The translations under genes were made by a program, and so were the position numbers. Below, piece after piece: positions 47,070 to 57,324 of a stretch of DNA of 64,000 nucleotides. The notes below the pieces were generated by a model. That model made no database searches. It was not told the origin of the DNA and worked only from the letters and a program-made list of their open reading frames with translations. Numbering within the stretch: the first letter of the stretch is position 1; each line of letters begins with the position of its first letter. The stretch comes from Nodosilinea sp. FACHB-131 (lineage in GTDB: Bacteria > Cyanobacteriota > Cyanobacteriia > Phormidesmidales > Phormidesmidaceae): NCBI RefSeq assembly GCF_014695395.1, contig NZ_JACJOF010000022.1:1-64000 (forward strand), given 5' to 3'.

Positions 47070-47300
47070 AGGAAACTCTCGTGGGGGATATCAGGTCAGC
47101 GGTGCGTTAGGCTACCGTCACAGCAAAGTTGGGAACGGTTGTACCCATAAGTACGCATGAACTAACACTAATGCATTTGTACTGTCCTGACAAGGGTATC
47201 GTTCAGGAGCCAGAGGGGGCAGACATTCCTTAAAATTTGTGGGATCTTTGTTTGGGCTTAGGGCGATCGCCCTACAGTCTCTAAGTAGCAAACTCGTCGG

Positions 47301-47705
47301 ATGGAGACCCGGGTTATGGATGGGTGCACAGTCACAGATCTAACAGTCCACGGACAGCGCAACTGCTTTCAGTTTGGCCCTGAGCAGATGGAAGCGCTGC
47401 AGCGAACCGGGGTTTCGGTACAGCTAGAGCCGGGTACCAATATTGTCAAAATTCGCTCGGGCTCCTTTGGCTATGGAGCCGATTCTCTGCGCAATGAGCC
47501 GGTGGTAGTGCTGTGGATCTACGGCGGTCAGGTGATCAACCAAAAGACCAATGTGCCGGTGAATGCCACCTGGGTATCACTCAACGGCTACGACGATGCC
47601 CTAGTCATGGAGGTGGTGGAGCCCGCTACCCTTTGCGCCTTTTTCTTTGATACCTATTTAGAAGACAACGACGAAGAACTGACCCTCTCGATCGTGCGAA
47701 TTTAG
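47301..47705 (+). CDS. Protein of unknown single domain shared with the next gene
   Basis: 134 aa from ATG 47301, or 129 aa from ATG 47316, which has GGAG 11 bases upstream and seems better. The whole protein is one beta-rich domain: VTDLTVHGQRNCFQFGPEQM, GTNIVKIRSGSFGYG, VVLWIYGGQVINQKTNVPVN and ATLCAFFFDTYLEDN. The same domain forms the C-terminus of the following protein. No signal peptide, so probably cytoplasmic. Family unknown to me. Divergent from the parM-like gene and 22 bases before the next gene. Confidence 0.8.
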   Translation: METRVMDGCTVTDLTVHGQRNCFQFGPEQMEALQRTGVSVQLEPGTNIVKIRSGSFGYGADSLRNEPVVVLWIYGGQVINQKTNVPVNATWVSLNGYDDALVMEVVEPATLCAFFFDTYLEDNDEELTLSIVRI

Positions 47706-47727
47706 CGGAGCGGTTAGAGATATTACC

Positions 47728-49362
47728 ATGGCAACTCAATTACCTTCTCTGGCTCGGGCCGTGGCGCTGCTGCTGGCCACAGCGGCGATTTCTCCGATCG
47801 CCGCCGATCGCCTCCTAGCCCAAGCCCCAGGCACCCTGCCCGACAAAGTCTTGATCCCCACTGAGCTGCGGGCGGATGCAGTGCTGCGCCTCGATGGCTC
47901 TAGCAGTATGGTGCTGGTTAACGAAGGCCTGCGCGATCGCTTCCTCAAACGCTTCCCCAATGCCTCAGTGGAAATGGGGGCCAGCCGCACCGACGACGCG
48001 CTGAGGGCGTTGATCGATGGCGAGCTAGATGTCGTGGCCGCCGGGCGACCGTTGACTGCCGCCGAGCGCAGTCAAGGTCTGGTGGAAGTGCCCATTGAGC
48101 GCGAAAAAATTGCCGTGATTGTCGGCCCCGAAAACCCCTTCAACGGCAGCCTCAGCTTTGATCAGTTTGCCCAAATGTTTCGCGGCGAAATTAGGAACTG
48201 GGCGGAGGTCGGCGGTACCCCAGCCCGCATTCGCGTGATCGATCGCCCCAACTACAGCGATACCCGCATCGCCCTGAGCCGCTATGCCGCCTTTGACGGG
48301 GCCTTCTTTGGCACTGGCTCCACCGCCGACCCCATCGATGACGATGACACCGAGGCCGTAATCAATGCCTTGGGCGCTGACGGCATTGGCTACGCGGTAG
48401 CATCTCAGGTGCTAGGCCGCAGCGATGTGCGGGTTTTAGCCCTGCACCAAACGCTGCCCAACGACCCCCGCTACCCCTACTCCCAGCATCGGGCCTACGT
48501 CTATAACGCTGAAGACCCCACCCCCGCCGCCCTGGCCTTGCTCGGTTTTTTCATGAAGGTGCCCGGGCCAACTAGCGCTGCCGCCGCCGAGACCAAGGCA
48601 GTAGAACCGACAGCAACACCCTCGCCTAAAACTACTGCCGCGATCGCAACTTCAGCCCCAACTGCAGCCCTTGAATCCACCGCTACCTCTCAGCAGGACA
48701 CCGCTTTAGCACCCTCCGCTGGCACCACAACAGAGACAGCTTCATCAGGACGTTTTCCCTGGTGGCTGTTGGGCATTCCTGTTTTGGGCGGGCTGCTGTG
48801 GTGGCTGCTCAAGGGTAAGAGCAAACCGACAGCGCCACCCGCAGCAGCCCCGGTAATGGCGCCGGTAGCGGCTCCAGTAGCAGTCCCGGTGGACGATCTG
48901 GCCATAGCCCCTGTGCTCAGCCCAGAAACAGCTCAGCCCGCCCCTGTAAGAGACGTCGCTGCTGTTGTCTCTAAAACTTGCGCAGTTCAAACCATAACCG
49001 TGCACAGTCGCCGCAACGCCGTCCTGCTCAGGGGTGACCAGATGCAGTACCTACAGGATCAGGTCGCCGCCACCGACAGCCTCGATCCTGGCTCCTACAT
49101 CCTTCGCATTAAAGCAGGCACCTTTAACTACGGTAACGACACCAAACCTGGCGAACCCTGGGTACTGCTGTGGATCTACGGCGGCCGAGTCTCAAATTTG
49201 AAAACTGGCGTCTGGGTCAACGGCACTTGGTCTACCCTCAATGGCTACGCCGACACCCTTTCCCTAGAGGTCGATGAACCGGCTCAGCTCTGTGCCTTTT
49301 TTATCGACACCTTTCCCGAAAACAACACCAGCGCCATCACTCTGTCGATTATCCGACTTTAA
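47728..49362 (+). CDS. PstS-like binding protein with TM and unknown C-terminal domain
   Basis: 544 aa. Signal peptide 1 to about 31; phosphate-binding-protein-like domain about 40-275 (LRLDGSSSMVLVNEGLRDRF, FDQFAQMFRGEIRNWAEVGG and GIGYAVASQVLGR); Ala/Thr-rich linker; transmembrane helix about 345-362 (WWLLGIPVLGGLLWWLL); Pro/Ala linker; and a C-terminal domain about 416-544 homologous to the preceding gene (ILRIKAGTFNYGND, VLLWIYGGRVSNLKTGVWVN, AQLCAFFIDTFPENN). The helix would place the ligand-binding domain outside and the shared domain inside, a receptor-like layout. Confidence 0.85.
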   Translation: MATQLPSLARAVALLLATAAISPIAADRLLAQAPGTLPDKVLIPTELRADAVLRLDGSSSMVLVNEGLRDRFLKRFPNASVEMGASRTDDALRALIDGELDVVAAGRPLTAAERSQGLVEVPIEREKIAVIVGPENPFNGSLSFDQFAQMFRGEIRNWAEVGGTPARIRVIDRPNYSDTRIALSRYAAFDGAFFGTGSTADPIDDDDTEAVINALGADGIGYAVASQVLGRSDVRVLALHQTLPNDPRYPYSQHRAYVYNAEDPTPAALALLGFFMKVPGPTSAAAAETKAVEPTATPSPKTTAAIATSAPTAALESTATSQQDTALAPSAGTTTETASSGRFPWWLLGIPVLGGLLWWLLKGKSKPTAPPAAAPVMAPVAAPVAVPVDDLAIAPVLSPETAQPAPVRDVAAVVSKTCAVQTITVHSRRNAVLLRGDQMQYLQDQVAATDSLDPGSYILRIKAGTFNYGNDTKPGEPWVLLWIYGGRVSNLKTGVWVNGTWSTLNGYADTLSLEVDEPAQLCAFFIDTFPENNTSAITLSIIRL

Positions 49363-49640
49363 GAGCCGGTTCCTAATATAAGGTCAGACGATTTCGACCT
49401 TAGCGAGTTCACCGATTAGGCTCTAATCTATGCGTCCCACTGCCCCTCAGCCCCCGCCGCCCTGCCCTCGGCTGAGGCCTACCCTATAGGGATCATTTAA
49501 AACCGCTGGCGTGTTCCAAGTCACATTCCGCCACAATATTTTCGTCAACCCCTTGTCAAGCGGTACCCTCAGGCTCACACTGGAAATGTGAAACAGACGG
49601 TGTAAAACGAGCCAGTTTGTGGGCTTATTGAGGGAATCTT

Positions 49641-50930
49641 GTGAAATCAGTTCTGGCCATAATTCTAGGGGGCGGTGCCGGCACTCGCCTTTATCCATTA
49701 ACTAAATTTCGGGCTAAGCCAGCGGTTTCTTTGGCCGGTAAATATCGCTTAATTGATATTCCCGTAAGTAACTGCATCAACTCCGAAATCCACAAAATTT
49801 ACGTACTGACCCAGTTCAACTCCGCCTCGTTGAACCGACATATTGGTCGTGCCTACCAATTTTCGCAATTTACTGAAGGCTTTGTGGAGGTGCTGGCGGC
49901 CCAGCAAACCCCTGAGAGCCCCAGCTGGTTTCAGGGCACCGCCGACGCCGTGCGCAAATACCTGTGGCTGTTCGACTCCTGGAATGTAGAGGACTTCATC
50001 ATCCTCTCCGGAGATCACCTCTACCGCATGGACTACAGCCTATTTGTCCAGCGCCACCGAGCCACCAACGCCGACATTACCCTATCGGTAGTGCCCATCG
50101 GCTACAAGCAAGCCTCCGACTTTGGCCTAATGAAGGTCGATAGCACCGGACGCGTGGTCGACTTCAGCGAAAAGCCCAAGGGCGAAGCCCTAGAGCAGAT
50201 GAAGGTTGACACCACTTCCTTGGGTCTGAGCCCCGAGCAGGCCGAAGACAAGCCCTTCATTGCCTCGATGGGCATCTACGTGTTCAAAAAGCAGGTGCTG
50301 ATCGACCTGCTGCGCAAGAACCTTGACCAAACCGATTTCGGCAAAGAAATCATCCCGGCCTCGTCGCGCGATTACAACGTGCAGGCCTACCTATTCGACG
50401 GCTATTGGGAAGATATCGGTACCATCGAAGCCTTCTACGAGGCAAACCTGGCGCTGACTCGGCAGCCCTATCCCGACTTCAGCTTTTACCACGAAGACGC
50501 ACCCATCTACACCCGCGCCCGCTACCTGCCGCCCAACAAGCTGCAAGACTGCCAAATCACGCAGTCAAGCATCACCGAGGGCTGCATTCTCAAAAATTGC
50601 CGCATTCACCACTCGGTGGTAGGGCTACGCCAGCGCATCAACGCCGACTGTGTGATCGAAGACTCGTTGCTGATGGGAGCCGACTACTACGAGCCGCTGT
50701 CGGAGAGCAGCCAACACCTCACCCGGGGCAAGATTCCCATGGGCATTGGTGAAGGATCAGTGATTCGCCGTGCCATTATCGACAAAAACGCCCGCGTTGG
50801 CCGCAATGTGCAGATCGTCAACAAAGACGATGTGCAGGAGGCGGAGCGCGAAGACCTGGGCTTTTACATCCGCAGCGGCATTGTCGTGGTGCTGAAGAAT
50901 GCGGTGATTCCCGACGGCATGATCATCTAA
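49641..50930 (+). CDS. glgC: Glucose-1-phosphate adenylyltransferase GlgC
   Basis: 429 aa, makes ADP-glucose from ATP and glucose-1-phosphate, the controlled step of glycogen synthesis. GTG start. Nucleotidyl-transfer motif [17 protein letters not shown], then [30 protein letters not shown] and FSEKPKGEA, and the C-terminal left-handed beta-helix. In cyanobacteria the enzyme is activated by 3-phosphoglycerate. The 278 bases upstream carry no gene. Confidence 0.97.
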   Translation: MKSVLAIILGGGAGTRLYPLTKFRAKPAVSLAGKYRLIDIPVSNCINSEIHKIYVLTQFNSASLNRHIGRAYQFSQFTEGFVEVLAAQQTPESPSWFQGTADAVRKYLWLFDSWNVEDFIILSGDHLYRMDYSLFVQRHRATNADITLSVVPIGYKQASDFGLMKVDSTGRVVDFSEKPKGEALEQMKVDTTSLGLSPEQAEDKPFIASMGIYVFKKQVLIDLLRKNLDQTDFGKEIIPASSRDYNVQAYLFDGYWEDIGTIEAFYEANLALTRQPYPDFSFYHEDAPIYTRARYLPPNKLQDCQITQSSITEGCILKNCRIHHSVVGLRQRINADCVIEDSLLMGADYYEPLSESSQHLTRGKIPMGIGEGSVIRRAIIDKNARVGRNVQIVNKDDVQEAEREDLGFYIRSGIVVVLKNAVIPDGMII

Positions 50931-50943
50931 GGCCGGGCATCCG

Positions 50944-51483
50944 GTGACGCGAGATCAAATCCCTGTGCCCCTGTTGATGCTGGTGGGTATTCCCGGCAGC
51001 GGTAAATCAAGCTGGGCCAGGGATTTTGTCTTGACACATCCTCGCTACCGCATTGTGTCCACCGATAACCTTCGCGCCCAGCTCTATGGTGACGAAGCTA
51101 TTCAGGGCGACTGGCTACGGATCTGGCATCAGGTGGTTACCCAGTGGCAGCAGGGGGTCGCGGCCATTCACCGGCGAGAGCTAGAGGGCGTGATCTACGA
51201 CGCCACTAACGTGCGGCGGCGGCACCGGCGAGAGGCGATCGCAACCGCCCGCCAAACCGGCTTTACCCCCATCACTCTGGTCTGGTTTGATCTGCCCCTA
51301 AGTTTGGCGCTGGAGCGAAACCGGGGGCGATCGCGCCAAGTCCCCGCCAACATTATTGCCACTATGCACCGCCAGCTTCAGGGAGCACCACCATCCTTGC
51401 CGGAGGGGGTAGATAGGGTGCTGGTTTTGAGGCCAGATCTGTATCCTGCTTTACCATCTCAATCTGCTGACCCGCTACGCTAA
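50944..51483 (+). CDS. P-loop kinase of the polynucleotide-kinase/zeta type
   Basis: 179 aa from GTG 50944, 13 bases after glgC, probably co-transcribed. Walker A LMLVGIPGSGKSSWARDF, then STDNLRAQLYGDE, VIYDATNVRRRHRREAI and a lid with RNRGRSRQVP. Such AAA_33 proteins phosphorylate small molecules or nucleic-acid ends; the substrate is unknown. Confidence 0.85.
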   Translation: MTRDQIPVPLLMLVGIPGSGKSSWARDFVLTHPRYRIVSTDNLRAQLYGDEAIQGDWLRIWHQVVTQWQQGVAAIHRRELEGVIYDATNVRRRHRREAIATARQTGFTPITLVWFDLPLSLALERNRGRSRQVPANIIATMHRQLQGAPPSLPEGVDRVLVLRPDLYPALPSQSADPLR

Positions 51484-51595
51484 TGCCTGGGGATCGTGGG
51501 ATCGCTAGGGCTAGGGCCATCGTAGTGCAACCCTGTCCGTAAGCCTCGCTTCGCATCTAACCCCCGCCGATTTTCAGGATTCTATTGAGTTGCCC

Positions 51596-53317
51596 ATGAA
51601 CGTTCGTGCGATCGCCGCTGCTGGTCTCTGTTTGCTGCTGTTTAGCGGGTGCCGGGCACCGGAGAGTCCTCAAGCTGAAACTAGTACCAACACCGCCGCC
51701 GCTGACGACACCCTGCGGCTGCTCTACTGGCAGGCTCCCACCATTCTCAACCCCCACTTTTCCAGCGGATTTAAAGACGCCGAGGCTAGCCGCATTACCC
51801 TCGAACCTCTGGCCAGCTTTGACGCCGATGGCAACATGGTGCTGTTCTTAGCCGCCGAAGAGCCCACCCTCGACAACGGCGGCGTCGCCGCAGACGGCAC
51901 CTCCGTCACCTGGAAACTTAAAGAAGGCCTTACCTGGTCAGACGGCACCCCCTTTACCGCCGAGGATGTAGCTTTTACCTACGAGTTTATTGTCAACCCC
52001 GAGGTGGCTACGGTCAACGCGGGCACCTATGAGCTGGTGGAACGGGTAGAGGCGATCGACGACACCACCGTGCAGATTACCTTTAAGGAGCCGAACCCTG
52101 CCTGGTATCTGGTGTTTACCGGCACCGAGGGGATGGTGCTGCCCAAGCATGTGTTTGAAGCCTACAACGGCCCCAACGGCCGTGAGGCCCCTGCCAACAC
52201 CATGCCCGTGGGCACCGGCCCCTACCGGGTGACCAGCTTTACCCCCGGCGATGTGATTGTCTACGAAGCCAACCCCAACTACCGCGACGCCGACCAGCTC
52301 GCCTTTAGCCGCGTAGAGCTGAAGGGCGGCGGCGACGCTACCTCGGCAGCGCGGGCGGTGCTACAAACCGGGGATGTCGACTACGCCAACAACCTCCAGG
52401 TCGAAGCCGCCATTCTCGAACAGCTAGAGGCGGCAGGCCAGGGCGAGGTGGTAGCCAACTTTGGCTCGCTGGTTGAGCGGGTCATCATCAACTTCACCGA
52501 CCCCAACCAGGCCACCGCCGACGGCGAAACCTCCAGCACCGAGTTTCCGCACCCCTTCTTTAGCGATCGCCTAGTGCGCCAGGCTATTAATCTGGCCCTC
52601 GATCGCGACACCATTGCCGCCCAGCTCTATGGCCCCACTGGGAAAGCCACCGCCAATTTTCTAGTTGCCCCCGGCCCCTTTGCCTCGGGCAACACCAGCT
52701 ACGACTACGATCCTGAAGCCGCTGCAGCCCTGCTCGATGCGACGGGCTGGGTTGACAGCAACAACAACGGCACCCGCGATAAAAACGGGCAAGAAATGCA
52801 GGTAGTCTTTCAAACCTCGGTGAACCCGGTGCGCCAGAAAACCCAGGAGATTGTCAAACAATCCCTGGAGCAAATCGGCATCGGCGTAGAGCTAAAAAGC
52901 ATCGACGCCAGCGTCTATTTCTCGGGCGACCCAGCTAGCCGCGAAACCCTCGAGCGTTTCTCCGCCGACCTGCAAATGTTTGTGACCGGCAACACTAACC
53001 CCGACCCTGGCGCCTACATGCAGACCTACACCTGCGACGAGATTGCCCAAAAGGCCAACAACTGGTCGGGCAGCAACTACGCCCGCTACTGCAACCCCGA
53101 GTACGACGCCCTCTGGCAGCAGGCCGCCGCCACCCTCGACCCCGAAGAACGGCAAGACCTGTTCATTCAAATGAACGATTTGCTGATTGAAGATGCCGCC
53201 GTCATGCCCATCGTCCACCGCGCCGATGCCTCCGGCGTCAGCAACCGCCTCACCGGCATCAACCTCACCCCCTGGGATCTGAGCACCTGGAACATTGCTG
53301 AGTGGAGGCGACCCTAG
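51596..53317 (+). CDS. Peptide-type ABC transporter substrate-binding lipoprotein
   Basis: 573 aa from ATG 51596; the TTG six bases earlier is possible but needless. Lipoprotein signal ends in lipobox LFSGC. The family 5 solute-binding fold is clear: LRLLYWQAPTILNPHFSSG, VTWKLKEGLTWSDGTPFTAEDVAFTYEF without interruption, GTGPYRVTSFTPGDVI and LVRQAINLALDRDTIA. Binds oligopeptides or similar in the periplasm for an ABC permease whose genes are not nearby. Confidence 0.94.
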   Translation: MNVRAIAAAGLCLLLFSGCRAPESPQAETSTNTAAADDTLRLLYWQAPTILNPHFSSGFKDAEASRITLEPLASFDADGNMVLFLAAEEPTLDNGGVAADGTSVTWKLKEGLTWSDGTPFTAEDVAFTYEFIVNPEVATVNAGTYELVERVEAIDDTTVQITFKEPNPAWYLVFTGTEGMVLPKHVFEAYNGPNGREAPANTMPVGTGPYRVTSFTPGDVIVYEANPNYRDADQLAFSRVELKGGGDATSAARAVLQTGDVDYANNLQVEAAILEQLEAAGQGEVVANFGSLVERVIINFTDPNQATADGETSSTEFPHPFFSDRLVRQAINLALDRDTIAAQLYGPTGKATANFLVAPGPFASGNTSYDYDPEAAAALLDATGWVDSNNNGTRDKNGQEMQVVFQTSVNPVRQKTQEIVKQSLEQIGIGVELKSIDASVYFSGDPASRETLERFSADLQMFVTGNTNPDPGAYMQTYTCDEIAQKANNWSGSNYARYCNPEYDALWQQAAATLDPEERQDLFIQMNDLLIEDAAVMPIVHRADASGVSNRLTGINLTPWDLSTWNIAEWRRP

Positions 53318-53324
53318 AGGGGTA

Positions 53325-53434
53325 GACGGGTGGATGGGTGGATGAGTAAAGACCCCTGACCACCCATCTCTGCCTTTAAAATCCGTCGCTCCCTCCCTAC
53401 CCATCCACCCCCTACATCTTACCCATCCACCCCT
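53325..53434. repeat. Inverted arrays of the GGGTGGAT repeat
   Basis: Two forward copies of GGGTGGAT (from about 53328) face two reverse blocks ACCCATCCACCCC (53396-53408 region and about 53420-53433). The arrays can fold into a long hairpin between the substrate-binding-protein gene and the next gene. Same family as the arrays at 17 kb and 61.9 kb. Confidence 0.75.
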
Positions 53435-53722
53435 ATGCCCGAAATTCGCTTCCAAATCCAGTGGCCCGACGGCAACCAGGAAACCTGCTACTCCCCCTCG
53501 CTGGTGGTGAAGGACTACTTCGCGCCCGCCACCAGCTACCCGCTGACGGATTTTGTCGAGCGATCGCGCACTGCCTTGACCATCGCTAGCGATCGCGTAC
53601 AGGCCAAGTACGGCATGCCCTGTAGTTTGGCCTTGGGCCAGCTGCGCCAGATCGAGGCCACCGCCAGCCGCTACGACCACCTATCCACCCCTGCGGTGAC
53701 CGTGATTCAGTTCCTGGAATAA
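53435..53722 (+). CDS. MSMEG_0570-family nitrogen starvation response protein
   Basis: 95 aa, matching the small MSMEG_0570 family: [40 protein letters not shown] and [16 protein letters not shown]. Elsewhere the family is a member of the conserved Nit1C cluster around a nitrilase; none of the other members is adjacent here. Function unknown. The repeat array ends right at its start codon. Confidence 0.88.
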   Translation: MPEIRFQIQWPDGNQETCYSPSLVVKDYFAPATSYPLTDFVERSRTALTIASDRVQAKYGMPCSLALGQLRQIEATASRYDHLSTPAVTVIQFLE

Positions 53723-53808
53723 TCGAGTTCAAAGAGAATTTTAGAAATTCTGCCAAGTCGTTTGACAAAAGCCCCCCCAAGCCGCAATATAGAGATTGCC
53801 TAAGCCAT

Positions 53809-53882
53809 GGGCCTGTAGTTCAACTGGTTAGAGCACCGCCCTGTCACGGCGGAAGTTGCGGGTTCGAATCCCGTCAGGCCCG
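53809..53882 (+). tRNA. tRNA-Asp (GTC)
   Basis: Cloverleaf is clear: acceptor GGGCCTG / CAGGCCC, D arm with GTTCAACTGGTTAGAGC, anticodon stem CCGCC / GGCGG with loop CTGTCAC (anticodon GTC), T arm GCGGGTTCGAATCCCGT. Discriminator G. CCA is not encoded. Variable loop is short. Confidence 0.97.
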
Positions 53883-53897
53883 TTCTAGTTAAATCCT

Positions 53898-53936
53898 CCT
53901 TTTGCCCCACGAATCAAACATTCGTGGGGCAAAAGG
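53898..53936. terminator. Strong hairpin after tRNA-Asp
   Basis: CCTTTTGCCCCACGAAT (53898-53914) and ATTCGTGGGGCAAAAGG (53920-53936) form a perfect 17-bp stem with a five-base loop. It sits 15 bases after the tRNA and separates it from ftsH. Confidence 0.85.
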
Positions 53937-54045
53937 TATCTATGCTGGGCGGTCATTTCAGGACGAGGGGGTTAGACTAGTGAACAGCCCATCCGGTATC
54001 TGGCGATACTAGCGTCGGGTAAAGTTTCGCTGAGTTAAACCGTCT

Positions 54046-55956
54046 ATGACCCTACGTTTCCCTGGCAAGCAGGCTGCCCTCCGCCCCCGCACTGGCGCAA
54101 CCGCCACGGGTGTCATGACTATTGGCTGGTTTTTGCTGCAAACCTTGATGCCGCTGCCCCCCGCCCTGGCCCAGGCTGAGGCCGAGCCGGAGGGGTTGAC
54201 CTACGGGCAGTTTTTAGAAAAAATTGAGCAGGGCCAGGTCGAACAGGTTGACTTAGACGAAACCCGAGGCATTGCCTACGTCACCCTAGAGGGTGCTGCC
54301 GAAGACGCCGAACCTGAACAGGTGGCGCTGTTTGCCGGTGAGCGCAACGCTGAGCTGATTCGCCGCCTGCGCGCCAACGATGTCGATGTTGAGATTCGCG
54401 ACTCGTCGAGCAGCGGTGCCCTAGCCTGGTTGGCCACCAACTCGCTGCTGGCGCTGATTCTGATTTTTGGGTTACTGCTGCTGCTGCGGCGATCGGCGGC
54501 GGGGGCGGGCAACGCCATGAGCTTTGGCAAGTCAAAGGCCCGCTTTCAGATGGAGGCCAAAACCGGCGTCGTGTTCGACGATGTGGCCGGTATCGAAGAA
54601 GCCAAGGAAGAACTGCAAGAGGTAGTCACCTTCCTCAAGAGCCCAGAGAAGTTTACGGCCATTGGGGCACGCATTCCCAAAGGGGTGCTGTTGATTGGTC
54701 AGCCCGGTACTGGTAAGACTTTGTTGGCCAAGGCGATCGCAGGCGAGGCCGCCGTTCCCTTCTTCAGCATTTCGGGCTCCGAATTTGTCGAAATGTTTGT
54801 GGGCGTGGGCGCATCGCGGGTGCGCGACCTGTTCCGCAAAGCCAAAGAGAATGCCCCCTGCATTGTGTTTATCGACGAGATTGATGCCGTGGGTCGCCAG
54901 CGGGGCGCAGGCATTGGCGGCGGCAACGACGAGCGTGAGCAGACCCTCAACCAGCTGCTCACCGAGATGGATGGCTTTGAGGGCAACAGCGGCATCATCG
55001 TGATTGCCGCTACCAACCGGGTAGATGTGCTCGACCTGGCGCTGCTGCGTCCGGGCCGCTTTGACCGCCAAGTGGTGGTTGACCTGCCCACCTACAAGGG
55101 GCGACTGTCGATTTTAGAAGTGCACGCTCGCAACAAAAAAATTGAGCCCGAGGTTTCCCTGGAGGCAGTGGCGCGGCGCACCCCTGGATTTTCTGGGGCG
55201 GAGCTGGCTAACCTGCTTAACGAAGCAGCCATTCTCACCGCCCGCCGCCGCAAAGAGTCAATGGGCATGACCGAGATTGAAGATGCGATCGATCGCATCA
55301 CCATTGGCCTTAGCCTCACCCCCCTGCTCGACAGCAGCCGCAAGCGTATGACCGCCTACCACGAGGTCGGCCACGCCCTGCTCACCACCTTGCTGACCCA
55401 CTCCGACGAGCTGAACAAGGTGACAATTATTCCGCGATCGGGCGGCATTGAGGGCTTTACCCAGTCGCTGCCCAACGAGGACATCATCGACAGCGGCCTC
55501 TACACCCGCAACTGGCTGATCGATCGCATTACGGTGGCCCTGGGGGGCTTTGCCGCCGAGGCAGAAGTATTTGGCGACGACGAAACTACCACCGGAGCCA
55601 GCGGCGATATTCAGCAGGTGAGCAACCTAGCGCGGCAGATGGTAACCCTCTACGGCATGTCTGAGCTTGGCCCTGTCGCCCTAGAGAGCATGGACAACCA
55701 GGTGTTTTTGGGCCGCAACCTGATGCCCCGCAGCGAGGTGTCAGAGGAAATGGCCAGCAAGATCGACGCTCAGGTGCGCGGCATTGCCCTAACCTGCCTC
55801 GATCGCGCCCGCAGCCTGCTGCGCGAGCATCGCGTACTGATGGATCACCTGGTGGACGTGCTGCTGGAGCGTGAAACTGTGGACGGCGAAGAATTTCGCC
55901 AGATTGTCAGCGAGTACACTCAGATTCCTGAGAAGTTCCTGGTGAAGGCGGGCTAA
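54046..55956 (+). CDS. ftsH: ATP-dependent zinc metalloprotease FtsH
   Basis: 636-aa membrane AAA+ protease that degrades damaged membrane proteins, in cyanobacteria notably photosystem II D1. Two transmembrane helices (about 25-43 and 127-149) flank a lumenal/periplasmic domain. Walker [16 protein letters not shown] at about 217, Walker [16 protein letters not shown], second region of homology [19 protein letters not shown] and zinc site [11 protein letters not shown] at about 437. Which cyanobacterial FtsH paralogue this is cannot be fixed without an alignment. Confidence 0.96.
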   Translation: MTLRFPGKQAALRPRTGATATGVMTIGWFLLQTLMPLPPALAQAEAEPEGLTYGQFLEKIEQGQVEQVDLDETRGIAYVTLEGAAEDAEPEQVALFAGERNAELIRRLRANDVDVEIRDSSSSGALAWLATNSLLALILIFGLLLLLRRSAAGAGNAMSFGKSKARFQMEAKTGVVFDDVAGIEEAKEELQEVVTFLKSPEKFTAIGARIPKGVLLIGQPGTGKTLLAKAIAGEAAVPFFSISGSEFVEMFVGVGASRVRDLFRKAKENAPCIVFIDEIDAVGRQRGAGIGGGNDEREQTLNQLLTEMDGFEGNSGIIVIAATNRVDVLDLALLRPGRFDRQVVVDLPTYKGRLSILEVHARNKKIEPEVSLEAVARRTPGFSGAELANLLNEAAILTARRRKESMGMTEIEDAIDRITIGLSLTPLLDSSRKRMTAYHEVGHALLTTLLTHSDELNKVTIIPRSGGIEGFTQSLPNEDIIDSGLYTRNWLIDRITVALGGFAAEAEVFGDDETTTGASGDIQQVSNLARQMVTLYGMSELGPVALESMDNQVFLGRNLMPRSEVSEEMASKIDAQVRGIALTCLDRARSLLREHRVLMDHLVDVLLERETVDGEEFRQIVSEYTQIPEKFLVKAG

Positions 55957-56064
55957 GGCGGTTTAGCACAGAACCTATTGCTCTGACGCTGTTGGCTGGG
56001 AGTAGCGCGGTAAACTAGGAGGGTTTTCTCCTGGAGCTGGCTGCCCCAGCCAGCGGTGTTTTTT

Positions 56065-56874
56065 ATGGCCCTTGCGATCGCAGATCTGATCTCTAAACTC
56101 GAAGCCTGGGCTAACCCCGCCTGGCAAGAAGACTGGGACAACTGCGGCTGGCAGGTGCAGCCCGGCCTGCTCGACGAACCGGCCCACGTGCTGGTGTGCC
56201 TCACCCCAACTTTGGCGGTGATGGCCGAAGCCCTCAAACTCCGTCAGCAGGGCGTAGGTGTCAATCTGATTTTGGCCCACCATCCGCTGATCTTTAGCCC
56301 GCTTAAGCGCGTTACCCAGGGCGACCCAGTAGGGGATATGGTGCGCCAGGCGATCGCCCACAACATTGGCATCTACACCGCCCACACCAACTTTGACCAG
56401 GTGCAAGACGGCACCGCCGACCTGCTGGCCCAGGTGCTGCACCTGCAAAACTCTCAGCCCGTGGTGCCCACCCAACCCGGCATTGGCTACGGGCGCGTGG
56501 GTGATCTCAGCCCCACCCTCGATCTGCAAGGGCTGCTGGACCTGATTCAAGCTAGGCTCTCACCGCCACGATTAATCTATTCCCCCGCCGCCGATCTAAC
56601 TCAGAGGATCGATCGCTTAGCCGTTCTGGGCGGCAGCGGGGCCAGCTTTATGGGGGCGGTGGCCAAAACTGGGGCGCAGGCCTACCTGACCTCAGACTGC
56701 AAGTTTCACCAGTTTCAGGAAGGGCGCGATCGCGACCTGATTCTCATTGACGCAGGTCACTACGCCACTGAACGTCCTGCCTGCGCCCGACTGGCGGAAA
56801 TTGTGCAGCAGTGGGGTGCCCCCTGGGCACAGCTCAGCGACCAAGACGAAGACTTTCGCCAGTTTTGGGGCTGA
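56065..56874 (+). CDS. Nif3-like dinuclear metal centre protein
   Basis: 269 aa from ATG 56065; a GTG nine bases earlier is also possible. NIF3/YbgI family, hexameric toroid with two metals. DNCGWQVQPG at the start, ILAHHPLIFSPLKRV and YTAHTNFDQVQDGTAD supply His/Asp ligands; LTSDCKFHQFQ and IDAGHYATERPA complete the site. Often annotated as GTP cyclohydrolase 1 type 2, but the physiological role is unsettled. Confidence 0.93.
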   Translation: MALAIADLISKLEAWANPAWQEDWDNCGWQVQPGLLDEPAHVLVCLTPTLAVMAEALKLRQQGVGVNLILAHHPLIFSPLKRVTQGDPVGDMVRQAIAHNIGIYTAHTNFDQVQDGTADLLAQVLHLQNSQPVVPTQPGIGYGRVGDLSPTLDLQGLLDLIQARLSPPRLIYSPAADLTQRIDRLAVLGGSGASFMGAVAKTGAQAYLTSDCKFHQFQEGRDRDLILIDAGHYATERPACARLAEIVQQWGAPWAQLSDQDEDFRQFWG

Positions 56875-57096
56875 GACTCTAGTCAAAGGAAGCCGCCCAG
56901 CCTGCTAGGCAAAAAGTTCTTCCAGTCGGCATCCAATTCGCGCTTCCGCAACGCTCATGCAGCAATGCCCAAAGTGCTATACCAAGAGAGAAACTCTGTA
57001 AGTTTAGGCCACAGACGACACCTGCGCCTCTTGGAACCCCGCCGAAGGATGCGGTAGTATCGGCAATAAACTTAAACCGCAAGGGAGGCTAGGCTC

Positions 57097-57324
57097 ATGT
57101 TCCATCTGTACTTTGGGGCGTTTGATATCGTGCTCTATTTGGCGGGCATCTATGCTGCTATGGCCGTTTCCAAAGCCCTTTGCGATCAAATGGATGAAGC
57201 CGAAGCCGCCCAGAACGTGACCACCACGGCACCTCAGGTTGCTCCCATGCAGGCGATCGCACCTCATCTAGTAGCCCCCGCGCCCAAGCGCGAGGAAGTC
57301 AGCGTCAAAGTATCGGCAAACTGA
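57097..57324 (+). CDS. Small membrane protein (75 aa), unknown
   Basis: ATG preceded by AAGGGAGG at good spacing, so the start is firm. Residues about 5-26 are a hydrophobic helix (YFGAFDIVLYLAGIYAAMAV), followed by a soluble acidic then Pro/Ala/Val-rich tail. No family recognised. Confidence 0.7.
   Translation: MFHLYFGAFDIVLYLAGIYAAMAVSKALCDQMDEAEAAQNVTTTAPQVAPMQAIAPHLVAPAPKREEVSVKVSAN

Noticed and set aside
52892-53680. Minus-strand frame spanning the substrate-binding-protein end and the MSMEG_0570-family gene
   Set aside because: Crosses two well-supported plus-strand genes and a repeat array, Gly/Val-rich and without family features.
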